Positions 26,571-38,500 of a stretch of 64,000 nucleotides of DNA are shown in pieces; the stretch's first letter is position 1; each line of letters opens with the position of its first letter. The position numbers were made by a program, and so were the translations under genes. A model generated the notes under the pieces. It saw nothing but the letters and a program-made list of their open reading frames with translations. It was not told where the DNA came from and ran no database searches. This DNA comes from Dirofilaria immitis. Lineage: Eukaryota > Nematoda > Chromadorea > Rhabditida > Onchocercidae. The stretch spans positions 684,087-748,086 of the forward strand of contig JAKNDB010000015.1 in NCBI GenBank assembly GCA_024305405.1. Direction: 5' to 3'.

Positions 26571-27597
26571 TAAAAGATAGTCATATATTATAAAGCCTTT
26601 TTTTTTTCTTATTCAAATGTTATATTCTAGAATTATGTGTCATATAAGCTTATTTCATTAAATCAGCTTACAGCATTCCCATATTTGTTGCTAAAAACAT
26701 AAGAAAAATACAAATTTCTCTCAACTAACTAGTCCCAAGAGAAAAATGCTTGGCTTATAAATGGCAACTAAGAACCTTTAGCTTACTGTCTCATATAGTT
26801 AATATGACTTATTTTGGCCAATTCTGTTGAGATATTTGATAAAAAAAAAGAAAAAAAAAGCTTTCCCAATTCTTATAAAATAAAAAGCCAAAAAGAAAAA
26901 AACGAGTTGAAAAGCAATAGGTTTAAAATATATTTAAAAGCTTAAAATATATTTGGCCAAAAAATTTTATAAAATCAAAAAAATTTGAAATTAAATTTCA
27001 TAATTGAAAACAAAAATTTATTATCATTTTTATCATAAATATCTTTAATCGTTATTTTAGTATAAAATTTTATCGTACTCTTTATTAATTATTAAAAATT
27101 AATATTATAATAATTTGCCTAAATATATCATTGATTTATTCATGTATATATATGTATTATTGGAGAACGATTTAGAATAGTAGCAATAATTAGCAGAACA
27201 TTTCTAACTTATTTGATAAGCTCCTTAGTTATTTGATAAAAATTTTGATAATTTTAAATCTACCATTTTAGAAATATTTTTAGAAATTTTAAAAAATATA
27301 AACAAAAATTAAATAACAGTTGTATGCAACGATTATAAAAAAAGTAACGCACTAACAGATCTTCCTATCTTTTTTTTTTTTTTTAAAATCAAATTTTCTA
27401 ACTATTGAAAAAGTTTTCAATGAATAATAAGGCATCATCGAATTAAAGCATATAATTTTATTTTTATTAAAATTTAATTTCAAATATGTAAATTGAAATT
27501 TCATATTAAGTATAATAGTTATTTAGAAGCAACGAAAAGGTTTGTCAAATAGTTCGAATACTTAAATTGCGCTTTCCTCTTTTCTTATCATAATGAT

Positions 27598-27755
27598 TAG
27601 ACATTTGTTAATGAATACTAGTGATATGAATTTAACATTTAATGAATATTAGCGATATGGATTTAACATTTGTTGATGAATATCAGTGATATGGGTTTAA
27701 CATTTAATGAATATTAGTGATATGAATTTAACATTTGTTAATGAATATCACTGAT
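27598..27755. repeat. Degenerate tandem repeat, about 28-32 bp, five copies
   Basis: The unit contains 'gaatattagtgatatgaatt' plus 'taacattt', with alternation between 'ttgttaat' and 'ttaat' linkers. Confidence 0.85.
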
Positions 27756-28644
27756 ATGTATTTCGTTTATTTTATAGCTTAGAAGTAAAAATATAATTTA
27801 AAAAAAAGTCGAAAATTCAGCATTTTTTTAATATGAATTTATAAGGCGCAAAATATTTCTAAAATTCAAATTGCGCCAAAAATATTTTAAATTCAATTTT
27901 TATGCAAAATAAAAACAATTTTTCCTATTTAATGATAATATTTCATTAGTTAAATTAATGATATTGCAGTGATTAATTAACTGGAATATTATTCATCCAT
28001 TAATTAAGCCTATTCCAACTTGATATCATAAATAAATCTTCATTTGTTGCTTAATCCCAGACTTGACCTTTTCTTTAGTTTGCTTCATCTACAGTGCTTT
28101 TTTTTATCTCGTCCACTTAATTTGCATAATAAGACTGAATGATTTCTTGACAAAAGCAAACGGGATTTCTCAATAGATTATCTATATTTATTTAGCTTAT
28201 TAGCATAGTTTAATCTCGACAACTATTAATCTCGACAATGAATACCTGTTTCAACAGAACTACTATGTAACTAGAGATAATAAGAATTTAAAAAAAAATT
28301 GTTAATTAGGATTAATAATAGATAGAAAGATTAATGATGAATATAAGTTTGTTATTTAATCATTATCACATGTTTGATTATTTATCAATCGCCGCATCGT
28401 AAAAGATAATTTATGATAAAGATGAAAGTAGTGAAGTAAACAAATTTGCTAATATTATTTTCACAGCTGCTACTGCTAATTTTTCTAATAAATAATGATA
28501 AGAAATATAAATATCTACTAAATACTTCAATGATAATAATATTTTTGTTGTAAATTTATTTCATTGCTTAGCTATAATTTTAAAATTTTAAATTTATTTA
28601 AATATTTAATTCGTAATAATTTATTGTTTATTTAAGAAGATAGC

Positions 28645-28920
28645 TAAATCTTTGATTGATAAAATTATCAAAATTAAATATAATTCTGATAAGTCTATTT
28701 TCTACTTTTTTTTAATAATATTTTAATTTATTGTAACGGTTTTTCATTTATTTTAAAGAAAAATAGTTAAATTTTTGATTGATCAAATTATCAAAAATTA
28801 TATATAATTCTGATTGATTGATTGATGAAATTATCAATCAAAGATATAATTCTAATAAGTCTATTTTTGATTGATAAAATTATCAATGAAAGATATAATT
28901 CTGATAAGTCTATTTTTTAC
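28645..28920. repeat. Degenerate repeat around 'tttgattgataaaattatca'
   Basis: Three to four diverged units each run from 'ttgattgataaaattatcaa' through 'atataattctgataagtcta' to a T-run. Confidence 0.65.
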
Positions 28921-29489
28921 TTTTTTTTTTTTTTTTAAATGATATTTTGAATTAAATTCTATTTGACAATAAATTATTGCATGTAAAATTGGTCAGATAG
29001 AAATTCAATAATACATAATAATTATGTGTTAATATTAGCAAATAATAGAGCAATTTAATCGACAATTTAGCAAGCTTAGAATTTAAATCCAGGAAATTGA
29101 AAATTCAACTGTCATCATAATATTCTGACAGGTATATATTAAATTATTCTATAACTAAACAACGATAAAGAAGTTTTTGAGTTTTTTTTTTTTAATACTA
29201 AAATACTTTTTCAGCAAAAAATTTTATATTTGCTTATCATATATCGATCTATTCGATATGATATATTTATGATAATATTAGCTTTAAATATTTTTGCTAA
29301 ATTCAGAAAAACGTAACGTTATATACGTAAAAATTGGCTTATATGATAAATTGCAAAAATTTAAGACGAAGAATGAATGATTATCATTTAGGAATGAGTA
29401 TAAACAATTAATATACATATCCATATCTATCATATTTTCATCTGTATATTTTATCATCATCATTTTAAAGGTCTAAAGATAGATGAGAC

Positions 29490-29800
29490 ATGTATCATTG
29501 CTTTTTGAAGGATAATTTTCAGATTCAGAGACACGTGTCTTTTTTTTTTTTTTTTTGAAGGATAATCTTTAGATTCAAAGACACGTATCATTTTTTTTTG
29601 AGAGATAATTTTCAGATTCAGAAACACGTATCACTGTTTTTTTTGAAGGATAATCTTTAGATTCAGAGACATGTATATTTTTTTGAAGGATAATCTTTAG
29701 ATTCAAAGACACGTATCATTTTTTTTTTTTTTTTGAAGAATAATTTTCAGATTCAAAAACATGTATCACTGTTTTTTCTTGAAGGATAATTCTTCGATTT
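29490..29800. repeat. Degenerate tandem repeat, about 40-60 bp, with T-run spacers
   Basis: Six or seven units read 'gaaggataatctttagattc' plus 'agagacacgtatcat', separated by poly-T runs of variable length. An inverted partial copy ('aatctaaagattatc') lies at about 29840. Confidence 0.8.
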
Positions 29801-30299
29801 AAAATGACGATAAAATATAGATGAAAAACTAAAAAAAAAAAAGAATCTAAAGATTATCATTCAAAAAAAAAATAACTGATATGTGTCGAAAAATTGAATT
29901 GATCATTTTATCGTGTATTTAAAATGAAAATGAAAAATTTAAAGATATAAAAAGTTTGTAAACTTTGTTATGATTGAAATCGAAAACGAAACGAAACAAA
30001 TGAGCGGTATGAAAGGAATTAAATTAATCACAAGCATAGAATTTATTCAAATATATAAAAAAAAAAAAAAAAAAGATTAGCTTAATTTTAATTCTAAACG
30101 AATGAAAATAAAACTAATTTTAACTTTTGTTCGATTTATAAAAATGCCATAAAAATTCATTGAATTTAGTTTTGAATAAAATGAAAAAGGAAAAAAAAGT
30201 GCTATTAAAAATTAGAAATGAGAAAATGTGAAATTACTTCCTTTTTTTTTTGTTTACTTTTGTTCGAATACTTTTTTTTCATTTTCATTTTGATAAATT

Positions 30300-30880
30300 T
30301 ATCTTTTATATTTGAATATATTTTACTACTTATCTTATTTTATCATATCTTCTTCTACAGATAATAATTAATTTTGATTTATTTTTTGATTTCTTCTTTA
30401 TTCACTTATCTTCTTCTATAGGTGATAATTATTTTTTTATTTGCTCGTTTATCTTTATCTATAGGTAGCAATTAAATTTTTACATTTAAATATATTTTAC
30501 GACTCATCTTATCTTATCTTATCATATCTTCTACAGATAATAATTAATTTTGATTTATTTTTTGATTTCTTCTTTATTCACTTATCTTCTTCTATAGGTG
30601 ATAAATATTTTTTAATTTTTGTTTATCTTTGTCTATAGGTACCAATTAAATTTTATTCATTTATTTATTCTTATTCCCTTTTCTTCTACAGGTAATCATT
30701 AAGTTTTGTTTATTTATTTTTTTATTCTCTTCTATTCTTCTACAGGTAATAATTAAGTTTTATTTATTTATCTTTATTCTTTTTCTTCTACAGATAATAG
30801 TTAAATTTTATTTGTTTATTTTTTTATTCTCTTCTATTCTTTCACAGGTAACAATTAATTTTATTTATTTATTTTTTATT
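30300..30880. repeat. Degenerate pyrimidine-rich repeats around 'cttctacaggtaataatta'
   Basis: A longer unit of about 180 bp ('tttgatttcttctttattca') occurs twice and then shortens to about 50-60-bp units, each with 'ttcttctacaggtaataatt'. Each unit contains a pyrimidine run, a CAG and a GT, so it imitates back-to-back splice sites; I see no coding content between them. Confidence 0.75.
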
Positions 30881-31243
30881 CATTCTTACTGCATATTTTA
30901 TTTTTAATCATTGAAACTTTATCAAACTATACGATGATTTAAATATTCTTCAAAAAATATCATGATAGCTCATTTATCTAACAGATTTAGCTTATCATTA
31001 ATTTATATCATTTTAAAAAGATAGGTGTTAACAATTTGTATTTTATTTTCCTCTATTATTAACATTTGATTAGCTGTAGCAATTCTTTAATTACATAATT
31101 AATTCATTAAGAATTTTTCTTGTCGAGAAATAAAAATTTTAGTTTATCGATAACATATTACATCAAGAATTTCGTTTTTTTTTTTTTTTTTTCTCGTCTA
31201 ACACTAACATTGATCTAAATTGTTAAATTTTAATCGTGCAACT

Positions 31244-31277
31244 TTCTTTTAATGATAATTAATTATCATTAAAAGAA
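31244..31277. repeat. 34-bp perfect palindrome
   Basis: The sequence centred between 31260 and 31261 ('...atgataattaattatcat...') is self-complementary over 34 bases with no loop. Confidence 0.95.
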
Positions 31278-31879
31278 TTATACAATGACTGATTGATAAA
31301 TATAACACTATATAACATGTGATTAATAATGATTGTAATATATTTATATCAACTATATAGCCAGCTGTGAATTCTTAAAAAAAAAAAAATAAAAGGAAAA
31401 ACAAAACAAAACAAATCTTTCATTTGATACTTGAAATTTATCGCCTATTTTTTTTTTTTCACAAATGAATCAAAAACATAGCTTTTTATTTCTCTCTCTC
31501 TTTCTCTCTCTCTCTCTTTCTAAATATTTATTTGTGAAGTAACGAATAAATTTGATTACATATATATATATATATATGGAAATAAGAAATGATAAAACAA
31601 TTTATGAAAGATATCATTTAATCCAATTTTTTGCTTTTCAACTTTTGAAATATCAAAATTTTCAATAAATTCATATTTCGAAAAATTTTTTTTTCGTTTC
31701 TTTTCCTTTTTTTTAAAAAAAAAGTTAAATTTTGCATTGAATTGAATAATTTTTAAATTTTGCAAGAAAAAATAAAAGTGCATAAATCTCACTTTTCAAT
31801 ATTTATTAGGCAATAGCTATTGATAAATTTATTTTTTTTCATTTCAATTTTTCATTTCTAATGTTACTTTCAAATTTTA

Positions 31880-32530
31880 ATTAATGATATAATATGTAAA
31901 TTATCAGTATTGATTTAAAATTCAATTGATAATATAATGTATAAGTTATCAATATTAATTTAAATTATCAATTAATGATATAATATGTAAATCATCAGTA
32001 TTGATTCAAAATTCAATTGATAATATAATGTATATGTCATCAATATTAATTTAAATTATCAATTAATGATATAATATGCAAATTATCAGTATTGATTAAT
32101 GATATATTATATAAATTATCAATTATTGATTTAAAATATCATTAATGATATGATATGTAAATTATCTATTATTTTAAATTATCAATTATTGATATAATGT
32201 GTAATTTATCAATGTTACTTTAGAATTTCAATTAATGATATAGTATGTATGTTGTCGATATCAATTTAAAATGTCAGTTAACGATATAATGCATAAGTTA
32301 TCAGTATTAATTTAAAATATTGAATTCCAGTTAATAATATAATGTGTAGGTTATCAATATTAATTTCAAATATAAATTAATGATATAATGTGCAAGTTAT
32401 CAGTGCTATTTAAAATATCAATTAATAATATAATGTGTAAATTATCAATGTTACTTTAAAATATCAATTAATGATATAATGTGTAATTTATCAATGTTAA
32501 TTTAAAATATCAATTAATTAATAATATAAT
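31880..32530. repeat. Degenerate tandem repeat, about 45-50 bp, roughly a dozen copies
   Basis: Units are built from 'caattaatgatataatatg', 'taaattatcagtatt' and 'aatttaaaatat'. Copies differ by substitutions and short indels. Confidence 0.85.
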
Positions 32531-32814
32531 ATGAAGTTTTCATCCATCATTATATTATTATTTATTATTGCTTCCTAAAAATTTGATACTTTTATTTTTA
32601 ATTAAAATGATATATGAAAATTTTGATATTTGTTTATTTACCAATTTGTTTACGATATTAGTTGAAATGTTTATTTTTGCAATATAAGTTCTTTTTTTTT
32701 TTTTTATGCAATACATTTCGAATTAATTATACGATTAAAATTGATCAAAGAAGAAAATTTTTATTTTATTTTATCCATTTTTTCGTCAACAAAAGAATTG
32801 AGTAAAATCTTTTG

Positions 32815-32862
32815 ATACATACATACATACATACATATACATATATATATATATATATATAA
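32815..32862. repeat. (CATA)n / (AT)n microsatellite
   Basis: Tandem 'cata' units run directly into an uninterrupted AT tract. Confidence 0.95.
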
Positions 32863-33237
32863 ACATTTATCACTTTATCGATCACCGATAGGCTATTTAT
32901 CCATTAGGCTAAATTTTTCTTTTCTTTTTTTTTTTTTTGTTGAAAAAAGGAAAAAAAAAGCATTGTTTAACTAGTTTGGCCAAATAAATGTTTTTATTGA
33001 TTATTTTTTTTTTTCATTTTCGTTATCTAAAAATTTGTTTTGATTATTTTTTTTTCGCTTAAACATTAAATGATAAAGTTCATTTTTAATCATACCTTAT
33101 GATAAGCGTATTTTAGCAAATTTTTTTGTCTTTCTTTTTTTGCTAAAAATTTATTGATTTTCTCGAGTAATTTTTATCGAATTTGACGAGAAACTAATTG
33201 AAATTCATTAATTCATTTAGGACGAAGATTGTGGTGA

Positions 33238-33425
33238 CAGATAAGTTGACATATTCAAGCTGATAAATATGTTCTTATAAAAAAAAAAGTAATAGTACAC
33301 TTTTTGATAAGTGACATATTCAGGCTGATAAATATACTCTTATAAACTAATCGTAGTATACATTTATTGATAAATGACATATTCAGGCTGATAAATATAC
33401 TCTTATAAACTAATAGTTGTACATT
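33238..33425. repeat. Tandem repeat, about 58 bp, three copies
   Basis: 'gacatattcaggctgataaa' and 'tatactcttataaactaat' recur three times with small changes. Confidence 0.85.
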
Positions 33426-34039
33426 TATATTTTTTATTTTATTTTATGATAGTTTAAAAAATTTTCTCATTCATTTCTTTTTTTAAGTTTATTTTTTTAC
33501 TTTATTTTATTGATAATATTTTAATTAAAATGAAAATTAATTAAAATTTATTAATTTAAAAATTTAAATTTAATTTTATATTAAAGGAATACATACATAC
33601 ATATATATATATACATATATTTTATCACTATCCGATTATTTCTCTTATCAATATTTATCATCGTCAATATTTAATTTTACCTAAAAAATATATATCAAAG
33701 CATATGGATTAATTTGTTATGTTTAAAACACTATTCATAGTAAGCGAAAATTAGCAGGAGGCTTAATTAGCAGAAGGCTTAATTAGCAAAAGATATTAAT
33801 TAGGTTTATTAATTATTTTTAATTTTTGAAATTCTTTTCTTTTGCGATTCAAAATATCTTATGATATCAAATTATTACAAAAACTTTGATATGATAATTG
33901 CTGATTAGTAGCAATAGAAATAATAAAGTATTAGATCAATGATAAAACAATTAATATTTTATCATCATTCATAATTCCATCATCGATTTAATAAACTTTT
34001 TTGAAAAATTTCATTTCAGTAAATTGTTTCATTTAGACT

Positions 34040-34312
34040 AATTATACTTGGCTGTTATTCTTGATTTTTTACCATTGATCGCATTGGCTGTTATTTTTTG
34101 ATTCGATTACACTTGGCTGTTATTTTATAATTCTTTAAGATCGATTATACTTGGCTGTTATTTTTTGATTCTTTACAATCGATCACACTTGGCTGTCATT
34201 TTTGATTCGATTACACATGGCTGTTATTTTATGACTTTTTACCATCGATCACACTTGGCTGTTATTTTTGGTTCTTTACAATCGATCACACTTGGCTGTC
34301 ATTTTTTAGTTC
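34040..34312. repeat. Tandem repeat, about 30-37 bp, eight copies
   Basis: Each unit contains 'cacttggctgttatttttt' and 'gattctttacaatcgat' or shortened forms. The array accounts entirely for the open frame at 34165-34350. Confidence 0.9.
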
Positions 34313-35576
34313 AAAAATTACAGCCAAGTATTCAAATTATTTTATTTTGAACTTTATTTTATTTCATCGTTTTCATATTATCGTGAAAACTTTTATTTGA
34401 CCTTTTTAGATTTAAGATTGTGTTTTAAATTTTTCACTAAATTGAAACGATTTGCAGAATCATTTAATTATCTAATCATTCGCTTATCTGTTGATTCCTT
34501 GATATGACTTCTGAAAATTGAGAAAAACTTTTAATTATTATTATAATCATGCAATTGTTATTAAAGATATATACATACACATGTATGTGTAATCATCAAT
34601 ATTTATATTTACATATAATCCATAAATATTTTAGGTGATAAATTTGGAAGGTACTACTACGTAACATCTTATCATCGTTTTGAAACATTCAAGAAAGAAG
34701 ATATTTGGATGATAAACATTGAACTGATGGAAATTTTTCTGAATTTTTATTACTCTTCAATAGCTATTCCCGAAATTGCAATAAACAACAACAACAACAA
34801 CGATCAATAATTATAAGTAATAAAATTAACACGGAAGCAATATTGATCATTGTAATAGATCAAGATTATCCAAAAATTTAGCTAATTTCAACGATACATA
34901 TTTATCGGACAAAATTTGCTTCCAAATTTCAATACATCAATAATTCAACGATCAAGAAATATTGCAACTTGAATAGAAGAACTATTGATATATTCCAATG
35001 ATAAATAGTAAAATATCAAGGTTTGAATTTTCAAAATATTGCTATAATAGAAAATTAGTATGAAATAAATTTTTAGATAATTTATTTTATTTGATTTATT
35101 GCTAAAAAAAAGAAAAAGAAATACTATACATAATTACTTGAAATAAGAAATACTATACATAATTACTTGAAATGATAAATAATAAATTTTTAATAATTTA
35201 TCATATAAAAGAAATTAGGAATGGAAAAAATTTGAATAATCATTTCCATTAATTTTAATATAATATTTTATTTTTCATATTAATTTCTTATTAATTAAAA
35301 TAAAATTTAATCGATTAAAAATATTTTGAATATTTTTCTCTTTCTTTTTTGTTTTTAATTTTATACTTTGCTTTTGAATATTATCCAAATTGTAATTATT
35401 AATATAATCTTTTAATTTATACGTAATAGTATTAGCAAGCAAGATAATTCAGATTAATTGATAAAAATATTTATAGGTGATAAGAATAACAGTATGATAC
35501 CTTCATCTTTTTCAATCAATTCAATTATTCAATAATTTGTTCAAAAAAAAAAAAACGAAAAAATCAACAATATTTC

Positions 35577-38500
35577 ATGGATACACCTATTGTTTATCTC
35601 TTCATTATCATACAATTTTCCGAACTTATCAGGTAATATTATTTCACGAATACTTTTCTCATCTTATCGTTTCTTTTTTTTTTTAAACTAAAAGATTTCT
35701 TGAAGCAATATTTTAATTTATTATTTATATGAGTAAAAGAAGCTTTTAAAATCTTCATAAGTGCTTATTGATAAATGATGATTTTTAACAAGAATGACCC
35801 ATGATCTTTTGAATTTTATTTCATCAATTCATAATTTTTACATTTTTTTTATAAGCAATGATTAAAACATTCGTTATCAAAGATTAACATATACATATGA
35901 TAAGCAATGATAATATGATTAACTAAAAATTAACTTTTCCTATCACAACATTTAAACTATAATCAAACGAAAAGTACAAATTGAGTTATTTTAATTCATT
36001 AAATTATCAATTAATTGCTATCATATCATTTTGCATTTTAAAGACAGTCTTAGCTATCAAAATATTTGTTTTTTTTTTTTAACAGAAGTATATAAAGGAA
36101 AAAATATTTACTTTTGGAAAAAGGAAAAAATACGAATTTTAATTTTGGGCAATATTTATATCATTTTTTTGTTTGAATTTTCAACTTATCATAAATCTAA
36201 GATTATCAGCTGATAAAATTTTATTTCAAGCTAAGACAAATAGTTTACACATTCAATGAATTAATTAATTTAACAAAATTTATTTTTTTAATTCGTTTTT
36301 TTTCTTCAGATTTTAAGACAAAACTTATCAGCCAATATTTTTTTATAATTCATTTCGAATATATCAATACGCTATGTTTATATGTATTTTTCAAATCAGA
36401 ATTTATATATAAACACTTTTCATCTAATTTAAATGAATAACTTTGAATGATATCAGTGGAGAAAATTTCAATACTATTCAAGAGAAGTTCATTGATTAGA
36501 TGATAAAGTGATGATAGAAATAGTAAATGGCAGTGATATTTAGGCTTTATCGATTCTCGAGAATGTTCCTGTAAATTTAGTTGTGATAAAATTTTATATA
36601 ATTATTGATTAAATTTCTAATAATTAATTTATATAAATTTATAATTATGAGCATAGCATAATTTCATTTCAAGCTACAATAGTCATATGCATCATCGCTG
36701 AGTACGAAAGTAAAATTGAAAGAATAAAGAGCAACATCTCGAGAGCAACATCTCGAGAGCAACATCTCGAGAGCAACATCTCGACAGCAACACTTGACTT
36801 CTTCGGAAAGTTTAACTTTCTGAAAATAGTCAAGTATTGCACTTGTGATGTTATTTATTTAAATTCAAAAATTCCACTAATTTGAAGTTTTGCACAACAA
36901 AAATGTTTCGTATGCTTTAGGAAAGAAAGAGAAAAGTAAATTTGAAATGAAAATCTGAATTGAATAAATAGAAAACGAAAACGATAATACTTTTACAAAA
37001 ATTCTTTAAAACAGCAAACAATTATATGTATACTTTAAGTGAAATAATTGAAATGGATTCTTAAAAATTTAAATAAATAATAAAATATTTTTTTGCAATG
37101 AAATTAAATTCAAATACGAAAACAATTTATGCAAATGATAATATTTAACTTAAATACTAAATAGCAATTTAATATATTATACTATGAAGTATAATATAAT
37201 ATACTATGAAAAAATAAAATTAAGAAAAATGATTTTTATTGATTTATTTGAAAGAATTTAATTAGAATTAAATTATAAAGATACCCTCGTAACATATAAC
37301 AAACAGTAAAGGCAAAAGTTTATTTTCAGCGTTTTTTTTTTTTTTTTAGAAAAGAAAAAGGAGAAATTAAAAATAATTTTGTAGTATCCGCATATGTTGA
37401 TCAATTCCTTTTGAATCGAATTCTTGAGAAGGTTTACAACGAATCGAAGATGGCCGTACCGATGAAAAATAGAAAATAACGGATATAAATAAAAATTTTC
37501 ATACCTGAAATAATAGTAGCTTCATCTTTTGTTCAATTTTTTTGAATCAAATTCTCGAGAAGATTTACGAAGAAGGTAGAAAACAATAGAAGTAAATAAT
37601 AGACTGCAAAAGTTTGAATAACAAAAATATTTATTTTAATGAACTTATAGATAATTAGTATCAAAAATTGAATAAAAATTTAACTTTTATCATAGATGTG
37701 ATTCCGGAATTCGAACAGTCGCTACTACCTTTGGTATATTGCGAGGTGAAATTGTAAGTCCAAATGTAGGTGATTTACCACCTGTAGTACAATATCTTGG
37801 AGTTCCTTACGGTGTTGCACCTGCTGGACAGGTATTATTATTTCATTCCATATCGTTGAAATCTCGTTGCAGTATTTTTGCAAATTTTTAATGCAATATT
37901 ATTAAGTTATATGATAAAATTAACTTATATTTTTGATAACCTCATGACATAATTTGAAATGAATTAATTATATGAATTATAATTTGAAATGAATAATATG
38001 AAATGAAGAATTAATTATGTGAGTTAGGTTAGGTGATTAATTAATTAATTAGCAATTAACACCTTATCATTTTTTTTTAGTATCGTTTCAATATGGCTAT
38101 ATCAGCAGCAAAATGGACTCATATGCCTAAAGACGCTTATAGCTTATCTTCTGTTTGTATACAATCCGGAATTCCGGAACTTGCTGAAACAAAGTGAGGA
38201 AATTTTTTGGCTTTTTATTTTCGTTTTCTCTATTTATTACAATAAATATATAGTCCAGCCTAGACATATCTAGACTAGGCTATCAATTATTGTGCTATCT
38301 TGTAATCATCATTCAATACTTGAACAAATTACGCCCCGTTTTTTTGTTCTATTAATTTAGTAAAATTTAAAAATACAATTTTTACTTCATGCTGTTACCT
38401 ATTTTTTTTAAATAGTTGCTTATAATTTTAGAATAATTCTCGATTACATATGACTATTTTGAATAATTCTCGATTACCATATGATTATTTTGAATAATTC

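Larger units (their letters stand above)
18860..35576. other. Gene-poor AT-rich region of many short degenerate repeats
   Basis: Across about 16.7 kb I see no exon that I can support. The region is a patchwork of A/T runs, microsatellites and at least eight unrelated degenerate minisatellites, each listed separately. Open frames at 18996-19253, 23721-23921 and 31556-31792 are low-complexity (Phe/Leu/Lys-rich) and look like products of poly-A/T tracts. Part of this region may hold the promoter of the neuroligin-like gene starting at 35577 or the 5' flank of the collagen gene. Confidence 0.5.

Noticed and set aside
30300..30880. Repeated pyrimidine-CAG-GT phrases that imitate microexons
   Set aside because: They recur as a tandem repeat unit and enclose no coding bases.
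34165..34350. Small frame with repeating HLAVIF motifs
   Set aside because: It is only the translation of the 30-37-bp tandem repeat at 34040-34312.
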